Positions 17,343 to 24,445 of a DNA stretch of 64,000 nt are shown here, piece after piece. Every line of letters starts with the position of its first letter. Position 1 is the first letter of the stretch. Origin of the DNA: Eilatimonas milleporae (lineage in GTDB: Bacteria; Pseudomonadota; Alphaproteobacteria; Sphingomonadales; Kordiimonadaceae); assembly GCF_003688555.1 (NCBI RefSeq), contig NZ_REFR01000013.1, positions 62,001 to 126,000 of the forward strand, in the 5' to 3' direction. The notes beneath the pieces were generated by a model that had not been told where the DNA came from, did not search any database, and saw only the letters and a program-made list of their open reading frames with translations. The position numbers were made by a program, and so were the translations under genes.

Positions 17343-17537
17343 TCAGGCGCCGCAATTCAACGGCGGGCAAGGCGTGCAAAGAACGGACCCCGCACCGGGA
17401 GGGCACCCACAGCCACCGGCCACACTGGCAAGCGCTTCATCCTCGATGTCGAGCATTTCACCGGCGGGGTTGTCGAACGCTGCGATATCATCCCGGTCAA
17501 ATTCCGAACTTTTTACAGCATGGACAGTCTTTTTCAT
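17343..17537 (-). CDS. lanA: Lanthipeptide-type precursor peptide B2
   Basis: This 64-residue paralogue of B1 has a leader with five substitutions (Q6H, A11S, N14D, S18I, D27E relative to B1), while the 22-residue core is identical residue for residue. The double-Gly end is ALASVAGG. ATG 17537 follows GAGGGAGC; a start nine codons upstream is less likely. It is the first precursor downstream of the intact GMC gene (183-base gap) and has its own promoter with an inverted repeat. Conservation of the core despite leader drift suggests selection on the product. Confidence 0.88.
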   Translation of the reverse strand: MKKTVHAVKSSEFDRDDIAAFDNPAGEMLDIEDEALASVAGGCGCPPGAGSVLCTPCPPLNCGA

Positions 17538-17611
17538 GTGTAAGCTCCCTCTTTCGATACTCATCCGAATAGACAGAAAAATTAAACCCAGAATCGTTTT
17601 AAGTACGTTAA

Positions 17612-17640
17612 TACATATAAAAATTGTACTCTGGATACAA
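17612..17640 (-). promoter_or_regulatory. Promoter and 17-bp inverted repeat upstream of precursor B2
   Basis: On the minus strand, TTGTAT (plus 17635-17640), a 17-base spacer and TATGTA (plus 17612-17617) form a promoter. The inverted repeat TTGTA-N7-TACAA spans 17624-17640. The seven central bases differ from the B1 copy while both arms are unchanged. Confidence 0.48.
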
Positions 17641-17720
17641 CCTGAAAGGATAATTTTACGAAAGCTGTCCCGGTGTGGGTGTTACATCCGGTTTTTCACC
17701 CGGAGGCACACCACATGGCA

Positions 17721-19364
17721 TCAGTTGGCAGCACCATCGCCGAACCGCGTCAACAGATGATCGGCAACCCGGAAGCTGTTGGCGAGGATTGTCAGTGTCG
17801 GCGGGCCGCCACCTGACGACGGCATGAAACTGCCATCAACCACATAAAGGTTTTCCACACCGTGAACCTTGCAGTTGACATCAAGGACCGAGGTATCCGG
17901 GTCGCATCCCGCCCGACAGCTTCCCATGACAAGATAGGCTGAGGTGCCGCCCACATCCGATAGCGTCACTTTATCCGCCCCCAGATCGCCCAAAAGCTCG
18001 CCGGCCCGGTCCCCCAACCAGCGCCCGGCCACCCGGTGATGCGGGTGAATATCCAGACTGATCCGCGCAACCGGCAGTCCCCAGCGGTCGCGGATATCGG
18101 GATCCAGGCTGACATATGTGTCCCGTGTGGGCAGAAAATCGTGAAACACCTCAAAATAGATACTGCGTTCCCGATGGACGGCGTTATGCAGCTTCTGTTT
18201 GAGGTTTTCGCCCCAGACAAGGCCGCCTTCGCGCCCCAATACCCTGCGGGCTGTGGCCAGCGGCGTTCTGGGCACAAAACCGAATCGCAGGATGCCGCCC
18301 TTGTTCAGTTCGGAAACGCCAGGCGGTAAAAAATAATAATCCATGACGGACCGCCCCAGAAAAGGATGCGGATCGTCCAGCAGTTGATCGGGCAAACGCC
18401 CAGGCACAAAATCACCCTGTCCCATCGTAACCGCATGGAACTGCAGATGCCGGCCGACAAGACCATTGCCATTGCCAAGGCCGTCGGGGTGGCGGGCCGA
18501 TTTCGACAACAGCAGCAGACGCGCTGATTCAACAGCGGAACAGCAAACACAGACAAGGGCGGCCTCGACCTCCACATCGCGGCCGTCCGGATCGCGGTAG
18601 ACACACCCCCTCGCCCGGTTGCCGGCATCGGTCAAAAGCGTATGCACCATGACATCGGGCAGAATGGTGCAATGTCCCGTTGCCTCCGCCCTGGACAACA
18701 ACGCGGCCTGCGACGATCCCCGCGCCCCTGTCGGGCACCCGTAGCCCGAACAGCTTTCGCAGAAGGCACAGGCAGGGCGACCGCCATACGGCCTGGAATT
18801 AATGGCCCTGGGCGTGGGAAAGGCTGTCAGCCCCCGGGCGGCACACAGGGCCTCAAGCTGCCGGCTGACCGGGTGGGCGGGCAACGGCGGCATGGGATAG
18901 GGGCCGGACCGCCTGCCCTCGAACGGATTGGCACCGGCAAGCCCCGAAACACCCACCTCATGCTCGGCCATGGCGTAATACGGTTCCAGTTCCTCATAGG
19001 AAAAGGGCCAGTCCGCGAATCCGTCCAACGCACCGAAATGCGAACGCATCTTGAAGTCAACAGGATGAAACCGATAGAGGTAAGCCCCCATATGCTCGGT
19101 GCCGCCCCCCACACAGGACGCAACCCATCCAAGCGCCATGCGGGTCGGCGTTTTTGTCTTTCTTGTGACGACGGCATGCGGATCGGTCGCGGTGTCGGGT
19201 GTGAACATCCCGCGCTCAACCGCAAGCTCATCATGCGCGTAATCCAGCGGCCCAAGCCTTGGGCCCTTTTCCAGCACCAGCACCTTCATGCCGGCGCCGG
19301 AAAGCCTCAGCGCCAGGGGGCCGCCGCCGGCACCGCTGCCGATGATCACGGCATCGTAGCGCAT
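17721..19364 (-). CDS. GMC-family flavoprotein of the RiPP cluster, degenerate active site
   Basis: This is a 547-residue relative of the large subunit of gluconate 2-dehydrogenase. It has the FAD motif GSGAGGG at residues 9-15 and a Cys cluster C199-x2-C202-x2-C205-x4-C210 in the position of the CxxCGxC region of that family. At the C-terminal active site the usual His (HxMGT) is Leu478 in YLVMGS and the usual Asn of NPxLT is Pro521, so the standard alcohol-oxidising pair is missing. No Tat or Sec signal is present, so it is probably cytoplasmic. Its start overlaps the stop of the subunit-3-like gene (TGATG), indicating translational coupling. The duplicated 3' end ties it to the precursors. 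Its role in peptide tailoring is inferred. Confidence 0.85.
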   Translation of the reverse strand: MRYDAVIIGSGAGGGPLALRLSGAGMKVLVLEKGPRLGPLDYAHDELAVERGMFTPDTATDPHAVVTRKTKTPTRMALGWVASCVGGGTEHMGAYLYRFHPVDFKMRSHFGALDGFADWPFSYEELEPYYAMAEHEVGVSGLAGANPFEGRRSGPYPMPPLPAHPVSRQLEALCAARGLTAFPTPRAINSRPYGGRPACAFCESCSGYGCPTGARGSSQAALLSRAEATGHCTILPDVMVHTLLTDAGNRARGCVYRDPDGRDVEVEAALVCVCCSAVESARLLLLSKSARHPDGLGNGNGLVGRHLQFHAVTMGQGDFVPGRLPDQLLDDPHPFLGRSVMDYYFLPPGVSELNKGGILRFGFVPRTPLATARRVLGREGGLVWGENLKQKLHNAVHRERSIYFEVFHDFLPTRDTYVSLDPDIRDRWGLPVARISLDIHPHHRVAGRWLGDRAGELLGDLGADKVTLSDVGGTSAYLVMGSCRAGCDPDTSVLDVNCKVHGVENLYVVDGSFMPSSGGGPPTLTILANSFRVADHLLTRFGDGAAN

Positions 19365-19777
19365 CAGCCGGCGCCCACTTCAGGAACACGCAACCCCAGA
19401 TATCGCCATCCGGCATATCCACGGTTGCCGCCCTGGCGGGGATGACACAGAAATCCCTCGACCGACAGCCAGACAAGGTAAGCTGCCGCTGTACGGTGTT
19501 CTTGCGAACCGGAACCACCCTCAGCGACGGCATCCGCGAACAGCCTGTCCCTGTGGGACAGGTCCAGATTATGGAAATCCTGCCCGTGGCCCTGAACAGC
19601 CGCTGCATTCAGATCTGACAAAAGACGGCATATACGCCTGCGGACAGGCTGGATTGCCGGTTGGACGAGCATTTTCTCCACATAATCGGATGTCGCCGAT
19701 TCCACCGCACCGGGGCCCTCACTGGACGGAATCAGGATTTCGACTAGGGCGGCTAACGTTTCCGGATACTCTTCCAC
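19364..19777 (-). CDS. Gluconate 2-dehydrogenase subunit 3-like protein
   Basis: This 137-residue small partner of GMC flavoproteins has the family opening LAALVEILIPSSEGPGAVES and the closing segment GFLCHPRQGGNRGYAGWRYLG. Relatives are exported by Tat with a cytochrome subunit; here neither a Tat signal nor a cytochrome gene is seen, so a soluble cytoplasmic pair with the GMC protein is likely. GTG 19777 is chosen because GAGG lies nine bases upstream. A longer in-frame reading to 19894 would overlap the divergent methyltransferase gene and its ribosome site. It appears to be the first gene of the RiPP operon. Confidence 0.75.
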   Translation of the reverse strand: MEEYPETLAALVEILIPSSEGPGAVESATSDYVEKMLVQPAIQPVRRRICRLLSDLNAAAVQGHGQDFHNLDLSHRDRLFADAVAEGGSGSQEHRTAAAYLVWLSVEGFLCHPRQGGNRGYAGWRYLGLRVPEVGAG

Positions 19778-19844
19778 CGTGACAAACCTCGCGCAGTATG
19801 CAATCAAAACACGAGTATACAGCCATGAAAGGAGCAATATTTCA

Positions 19845-20891
19845 ATGGCTTCGTCCGATCCCGGCCCACAGGCACGCCTACGCCGGCTTGCCAACGCCTA
19901 TCAAATCTCCTGCGCCGTTCATGCGGCGGCGCATATCCGGCTGGGGCATCACCTTGAACAGGGACCTTTGCGGATATCCGAGCTTGCACGCCGCGGCAAA
20001 CTGGATGAGGAAACGCTGCGCCGGCTTCTCAGGTTTCTGGAAACGCTGGATATCGTCAAAATAGACAAGGACGACCATATCAGCGCGACAGACCTGACAC
20101 GCCGGGTCGATGATATCGACAACATCGCCGAAGGTCCGGAAGCGTTGAAAGCCTGGGCCAGCCTTCCGGATATACTGCAAACAGGCGGAAATGCCTTTGA
20201 AAAGGCCCATGGCACCCCCTTTTACCGGTTTGCCGCCAATCATCCGGACAAGGCCGGGCGCTGGGCCGCCCGCAACCGTATGGTGGCGGACAGCTGGGCC
20301 GCGACAGCCGCCGCCGCCCTGCCCCTTGACGGCGGGGAAAGGGTGGTGGACCTGGGCGCCGGCGGTGGTGCCTTGCTGGCCGCGCTGCTGCGTGTCCACC
20401 CCGGTATCAGGCCAATGCTTTATGAACTGCCGCACGCGGTCGATGCCGCCCGGGCGGACCTGGTCCGTCATGGCATAGAAGACCGGGTGCAGGTCCTGAC
20501 CGGCGATCTGACGTCTTCCCCGCCGCCGGAGGCGGACACGTTCATTCTGTCACGGGTTCTTCTCAATTTAAGCGACGCGGATGCGGTCAGGGTTCTGTCA
20601 AACTGCCGCCGGAGCATGTCCGCCGCATCCACCCTGATCATCGTGGACACACTGATGCCGGACCCTTCATCGCCCGGACGGCAGGCGCACTATGCCCATG
20701 ATCTGCACCTGCTGCTCATGTGGGGGGGACGACAGCGGACACGGGCGGAATTTTACGCCCTTCTCGAAAAAGCCGGTTTCACAGTCCAGGACTGTTCGGA
20801 CATCTGTCCCGGTGACGGACTGTTCCGGCACATTCTGACATGCCGCAAGGCCCCATCCGGCGACGCGCAGACAGCGGGCGGGCGGCTATAA
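19845..20891 (+). CDS. COMT-type SAM-dependent methyltransferase-fold protein
   Basis: This 348-residue protein has an N-terminal winged-helix dimerisation domain (about residues 10-95) and a Rossmann SAM domain with DLGAGGG at 169-175, the layout of caffeate-type O-methyltransferases. The catalytic-base His (usually in xHDW.D) is replaced: the motif reads SRVLLNLSD with Leu240-Asn241. It may use a different mechanism, as some relatives do. AAAGGAGC precedes ATG 19845. It diverges from the RiPP operon with only 67 bases between starts, so it may be co-regulated and modify the peptide. Its 3' end overlaps the convergent kinase gene by 6 bases. Confidence 0.8.
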   Translation: MASSDPGPQARLRRLANAYQISCAVHAAAHIRLGHHLEQGPLRISELARRGKLDEETLRRLLRFLETLDIVKIDKDDHISATDLTRRVDDIDNIAEGPEALKAWASLPDILQTGGNAFEKAHGTPFYRFAANHPDKAGRWAARNRMVADSWAATAAAALPLDGGERVVDLGAGGGALLAALLRVHPGIRPMLYELPHAVDAARADLVRHGIEDRVQVLTGDLTSSPPPEADTFILSRVLLNLSDADAVRVLSNCRRSMSAASTLIIVDTLMPDPSSPGRQAHYAHDLHLLLMWGGRQRTRAEFYALLEKAGFTVQDCSDICPGDGLFRHILTCRKAPSGDAQTAGGRL

Positions 20892-22064
20892 CGCGACGAG
20901 CGGCGCGCCCTTGCGCGAGAAACTGCGCGACGGCGGAAAGGTGACAATGGCCGTGGTGCCGACGCCAAGCGCGCTTTCCAGACGGAAACTGCCGCCATGG
21001 GCCTCGGCAAAGGCATTGACGAGGGGCAAACCAAGACCGGTGCCCTCGTGTCGGCGGGCAAAGGCACCATCCGCCTGTACAAAAGGCTGCATAACCCTTG
21101 CAAGGTCCGTTTCCGACATGCCCGGCCCCTTGTCGATGACACGGAATTGAATCCCGCCGTCCTCCGTCCCGCCCAGCACCAGACGCACCTTTCCGCCCGC
21201 CGGGGAAAACTTCACCGCATTCGACAGCAGGTTCAGCAAAATCTGCCGCACGACCTGCAAGTCCGCAAAGAGGTCGCACAATGTCTCGTCCCCCTCCAGA
21301 ACAACGGTCACATCGTGCGTTTTGGCCTGCCCCGCGATAATCCGGACAGCCTGTTCGGCGATAATAACGGGGTCTTCGTAATCCTCGCGCAGTTCGAAGG
21401 CGTTGGCTTCCAGTTTCGACATATCCAGGATTGAATTGATGACATTCAGCAGATGCTGGCCGCTGTCGCGGATGTCGCCGACATAGCCCATATGCTCGGT
21501 CATGTCGGTGCCTTTTTTCATGCCCTCGATGATGAATTCGGAAAACCCGATGATCGCGTTCAGCGGCGTGCGGAGCTCATGGCTCATATTCGCCAGAAAA
21601 TTGGACTTGGCACGATTGGCGGCCTCCGCCTCAAGCTGCGCCCGCTCCAGCGCCTGCATGCGCTCCTGCGCTTTTTCCATATTGGCCTGCAACAGGGTAT
21701 AGGCTGTCCCGATGCCCTTATAGATCCCGTTATCGACCACGATGAAACCATGCTGGATGGCCGCCTGTTGTTCCGTCACCAGCAGGGTATTCAAATCCTC
21801 GATCGAGGTCTGGGTTTCGACAAGCAGGGGGGCGGCATCCATCAGGGTGGTGACGGGACGTCGTTCAAACAAGGGCCGACCGTATCGGTCAGCCAGCTTG
21901 ACCAGAAAATCAGCGCGCCGCATCAGACCGACGGGACGGCCGTTTTCCACCACAGGGATCGCCACCAGGCCGGCATCGTCGGTAAAACGATCATACACCT
22001 TGGCACAGAGATCCTGCGGCAGAACCGGCGGCACCAGTGTGGCGACGATGTCGACTTTGGTCAT
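20886..22064 (-). CDS. CBS-domain hybrid sensor histidine kinase (cytoplasmic)
   Basis: The 392-residue kinase has no transmembrane segment. An N-terminal CBS pair (about residues 1-125) may sense adenine nucleotides. A short coiled coil leads to HisKA with phospho-accepting His in NMSHELRTPLN and an HATPase with NLLSNAVKFSPAGG, DKGPGM and GTGLGLPL. No receiver domain or partner regulator is adjacent, so it is an orphan kinase. ATG 22064 follows GAAGGGTTGATT; a TTG two codons earlier is possible. A small open frame ends 2 bases before this ATG, suggesting coupling. Confidence 0.87.
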   Translation of the reverse strand: MTKVDIVATLVPPVLPQDLCAKVYDRFTDDAGLVAIPVVENGRPVGLMRRADFLVKLADRYGRPLFERRPVTTLMDAAPLLVETQTSIEDLNTLLVTEQQAAIQHGFIVVDNGIYKGIGTAYTLLQANMEKAQERMQALERAQLEAEAANRAKSNFLANMSHELRTPLNAIIGFSEFIIEGMKKGTDMTEHMGYVGDIRDSGQHLLNVINSILDMSKLEANAFELREDYEDPVIIAEQAVRIIAGQAKTHDVTVVLEGDETLCDLFADLQVVRQILLNLLSNAVKFSPAGGKVRLVLGGTEDGGIQFRVIDKGPGMSETDLARVMQPFVQADGAFARRHEGTGLGLPLVNAFAEAHGGSFRLESALGVGTTAIVTFPPSRSFSRKGAPLVAL

Positions 22065-22066
22065 AA

Positions 22067-22273
22067 TCAACCCTTCACACCCCGGATCAGACTAACCAGA
22101 AATGTTGCGACCTGATGACAGGCGATAAAAAGCGGGTCGCTCTGCCGCACCGCCGGACAGAAGCATTCACTGCAGTCCAAATACCTGAGAAAAGTTGACA
22201 AGACCTTTCCATTCATTTCGCATTCAACAGAAAGGGCATATTCATCGTGCAGGTGGCCCCGAATACCCGGCAA
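22067..22273 (-). CDS. Possible small Cys-rich protein upstream of the CBS kinase
   Basis: This 68-residue frame starts at TTG 22273, or at a later ATG (MNGKVLSTFLRYLDCSECFC). It ends in TGA just before the kinase ATG. It has a CSECFC motif and an amphipathic C-terminal helix (LFIACHQVATFLVSLIRGVKG). I do not recognise a family. The tight junction is the main support; no strong Shine-Dalgarno is seen, so it may be a leader region rather than a gene. Confidence 0.35.
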   Translation of the reverse strand: MPGIRGHLHDEYALSVECEMNGKVLSTFLRYLDCSECFCPAVRQSDPLFIACHQVATFLVSLIRGVKG

Positions 22274-22452
22274 CAGCCGTGCGCATATCGAAAACGGGGG
22301 TCACATGCGAAACGGCGCGGCAAAACCGCGGAACGGCGGGAATGACACCATCATGCCGTAATTAACGCCTAGACTTGGCGGGTCTGTAATATTCGGGCAT
22401 GCCCATAAAATAATGACGCTTAAAACTACGTACGAAGACAGGAGCAGAGACA
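22274..22452 (+). other. Intergenic region between the kinase and the lipoprotein gene
   Basis: With the uncertain small frame, the gap between the two firm genes is 388 bases (22065-22452). I see no further gene. The right end carries ACAGGAGCAGAGACA directly before the lipoprotein ATG. Divergent promoters are expected here but no clear boxes stand out. Confidence 0.5.
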
Positions 22453-23019
22453 ATGGCCACGGCCACGACAGCACACAAACCCACATCGATCCTTAGTCCC
22501 CTTGTCAGGGCGGTGGGCCTGACCGCCCTTCTCCTGACGGTGGGTGCATGCACGCGCGACCTGTCATCGGACAGCTATTCACGCGGCGCCACCGGGGAAG
22601 TGCGGCGCGTGGAGCGCGGTACCATCGAAAGCTACCGTTTCGTCGAAATTGAAAATACCAGTACCGGCGTCGGCACGGTCGCGGGCGCGGGCGTCGGCGC
22701 GGCGGCAGGGTCCAGCATCGGTGACGATGAGGTGGCCGTCATCGGCGCTATCGGCGGTGCCGTCATCGGCGGGCTGATCGGCAGCGGCGTGGAAAAGGAA
22801 TTAACCGACACCAAAGGGTATGAATATATCATCAGGACCGAAAGCGGGAATCTCGTCACCCTCGTCCAGGCGGACAAGACACCGCTGCCGCGCGGTACAC
22901 CCGTCATCATCCTGTTCAGCCGGGATCGCAGCCGCGTCATCGTCGACGAAAGCGCCTTCAATCAGCAACCCAGTCCGGTTCAGCAAAACCAAAACCAGCA
23001 ACCGGGGTCGGGGCGCTGA
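22453..23019 (+). CDS. SlyB/Pcp-like glycine-zipper outer-membrane lipoprotein
   Basis: The 188-residue precursor has a lipobox LLLTVGAC with lipidated Cys33 after a basic and hydrophobic signal. A glycine-zipper (about residues 75-117, VGTVAGAGVGAAAGSS and IGAIGGAVIGGLIGSG) and a C-terminal beta-rich domain (EYIIRTESGNLVTLVQ...) are followed by a Gln/Asn-rich tail. This is the layout of the SlyB/Pcp family, which supports outer-membrane integrity. A Shine-Dalgarno AGGAGC lies before the ATG. A strong terminator follows, so it is monocistronic. Confidence 0.85.
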   Translation: MATATTAHKPTSILSPLVRAVGLTALLLTVGACTRDLSSDSYSRGATGEVRRVERGTIESYRFVEIENTSTGVGTVAGAGVGAAAGSSIGDDEVAVIGAIGGAVIGGLIGSGVEKELTDTKGYEYIIRTESGNLVTLVQADKTPLPRGTPVIILFSRDRSRVIVDESAFNQQPSPVQQNQNQQPGSGR

Positions 23020-23058
23020 CACCGGACCGGAACCAGGACACCCGGACATTATGGATAG

Positions 23059-23085
23059 GCCGGTCCTGCATTGGACCGGCTTTTT
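23059..23085 (+). terminator. Rho-independent terminator after the lipoprotein gene
   Basis: The perfect 8-base stem GCCGGTCC / GGACCGGC has a TGCATT loop and is followed by TTTTT. It lies 40 bases past the lipoprotein stop. Confidence 0.85.
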
Positions 23086-23191
23086 CCCTGTGTAGTGGGG
23101 AAGCCTGAGCCTTATCGACCGCGCGCCCTGCGCCGCTCTCCGCATTTTCTGACACGTTTCGGGACGTACGGGGCGCGGATAGGCGACTGCC

Positions 23192-24307
23192 TCAGTCGCG
23201 AAAACCCCATTCGGTACAGCGGTAAGAGCCTTCAATATAGCGGTAGCTCAGACAAATACGCTCTTTCCTGCCGGCGCTGGCCGGCGGTATGTAGCGACCG
23301 TGGTCGGGACCGCCATATTGCCCGTCCGTAATCCGTCCGGAATAGGCCCCACCATCGCTGCGTTCGATGACATATGTACCCCGCGCGGCCTGCTGCGTTA
23401 CGGCATTGCCGAGGACAGCACCGGTGACAGCGCCGATGACGGCACCCTCGCTGCGGTCGCGGCCGCCATCGATTTCAGCGCCGACAAGACCGCCGACGAC
23501 ACCGCCGGCCAGCGTGCCCAAGAGGGAGGCTCCGGGTGCGGCCCCGCCGGACCGAATGCCGAACGTATGCGCCGTCGGCTGGACGGACACCCTGCCGGAG
23601 TGCAACGCCGGAGCGTGATAGGCGCCATAATCCGGCAACCAGTAATGATGGTGTATCTGCGGACGGCCCCACCAGTATGGCCGATAGCCCCAATATCCCT
23701 GATGTGGCCAACCCCACCCCCAGCCATGGCGCCGGTTGAAAGGACGGTAATGCCGGTGATAGGCAAATCCCCAGAAGGGATCATACCTGCCCCAGCCCCA
23801 GGGACTGCCGAAACCGCTGCCGACCCAGATGGACCCGAAAAAACGGTCGTTCGAACGGCGCCCAGCCCGGAAGCCGCGACGGAACGCCCGCCGCTCGTCA
23901 CGGTAATACCGGTCACGGCGATAGGATCTGCGATCCTCGCGGAAATCCCGCCGGTCACGGCGCAAACGCCTGCGGTCGTCACGCAGGTCGCGCCGGTCTT
24001 CCCTCAAACGTCTGCGATCTTCACGAAGGTCCCTACGGTCGTCACGCAACCGCCGCCGGTCCTGTCTGATGTCGCGGCGGTCATCGCGCAGATCACGGCG
24101 ATCGGCGCGGCGTTCCCGACGGTCTGCCCGGCGACGCTCCGCCCGTCTTTCGGCACGACGCTCGGAAGACCGGACGGCCTTTTTCCGGTCTCCATCCGAA
24201 TAGCCGCTGCGCTCATAATCATTGCGAAGAGAGCGTTGGGCATCGGCCCCATTGCTCAGCACAAAAACAGCAACGGCAACAAAACCAAAAAGCAACAGGC
24301 GTAACAC
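23192..24307 (-). CDS. Exported Arg/Asp heptad-repeat protein with glycine zipper
   Basis: The 371-residue precursor has a signal peptide (to about ADA, residue 23). An extremely charged region follows with nine consecutive heptads of the form RRxLRxD (residues 70-132). Then come a Trp/Gly/His/Tyr-rich segment (about 155-235) and a C-terminal glycine zipper (LLGTLAGGVVGGLVGAEI, then IGAVTGAVLG). The last 60 residues hold two Cys that could pair. The zipper suggests outer-membrane association. The net-positive heptads could bind LPS, peptidoglycan or other polyanions; that is inference. It is convergent with the SlyB-like gene. Confidence 0.8.
   Translation of the reverse strand: MLRLLLFGFVAVAVFVLSNGADAQRSLRNDYERSGYSDGDRKKAVRSSERRAERRAERRRADRRERRADRRDLRDDRRDIRQDRRRLRDDRRDLREDRRRLREDRRDLRDDRRRLRRDRRDFREDRRSYRRDRYYRDERRAFRRGFRAGRRSNDRFFGSIWVGSGFGSPWGWGRYDPFWGFAYHRHYRPFNRRHGWGWGWPHQGYWGYRPYWWGRPQIHHHYWLPDYGAYHAPALHSGRVSVQPTAHTFGIRSGGAAPGASLLGTLAGGVVGGLVGAEIDGGRDRSEGAVIGAVTGAVLGNAVTQQAARGTYVIERSDGGAYSGRITDGQYGGPDHGRYIPPASAGRKERICLSYRYIEGSYRCTEWGFRD
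23912..24100 (-). repeat. 21-base repeat encoding RRxLRxD heptads
   Basis: Nine tandem imperfect 21-base units correspond to residues 70-132 of the glycine-zipper protein. The central residue of each heptad is L, I, F or Y; the others alternate Arg with Asp/Glu. Synonymous variation between units suggests an old array maintained at protein level. Confidence 0.8.
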
Positions 24308-24365
24308 AGGCGGCCTCCTAAACTGTGGAGCATTGGCCTTAGCTTACAATCCTGACAATGAATGG

Positions 24366-24399
24366 GGGCTGAATTACGGCAAAAGCCGTTCTTCAGCCC
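24366..24399 (-). terminator. Hairpin downstream of gatB
   Basis: The two-part stem GGGCTGAA / TTCAGCCC with inner ACGGC / GCCGT and an AAAA loop lies about 50 bases past the gatB stop. No T-run follows on the minus strand, so it may act as a 3' stabiliser rather than an intrinsic terminator. Confidence 0.4.
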
Positions 24400-24445
24400 A
24401 CAGTACCGGCAGACTTATTGGAAAATCACCTTACGGGGTACATCC

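Larger units (their letters stand above)
16375..18086 (-). repeat. Right copy of the ~1.7-kb tandem duplication (lanM' 5' end, A2, B2, GMC 3' end)
   Basis: This is homologous to 14641-16356. Here the GMC end belongs to the intact gene and the lanM end is truncated, the mirror of the left copy. The breakpoints (inside lanM near codon 125 and inside GMC near codon 427) abut at about 16357-16374 with roughly 18 bases assignable to neither gene. Confidence 0.85.

Noticed and set aside
17721-19777. Gluconate 2-dehydrogenase for sugar metabolism
   Set aside because: No Tat signal, no cytochrome subunit, missing catalytic His and Asn, and shared duplication with RiPP precursors all argue against a sugar dehydrogenase.
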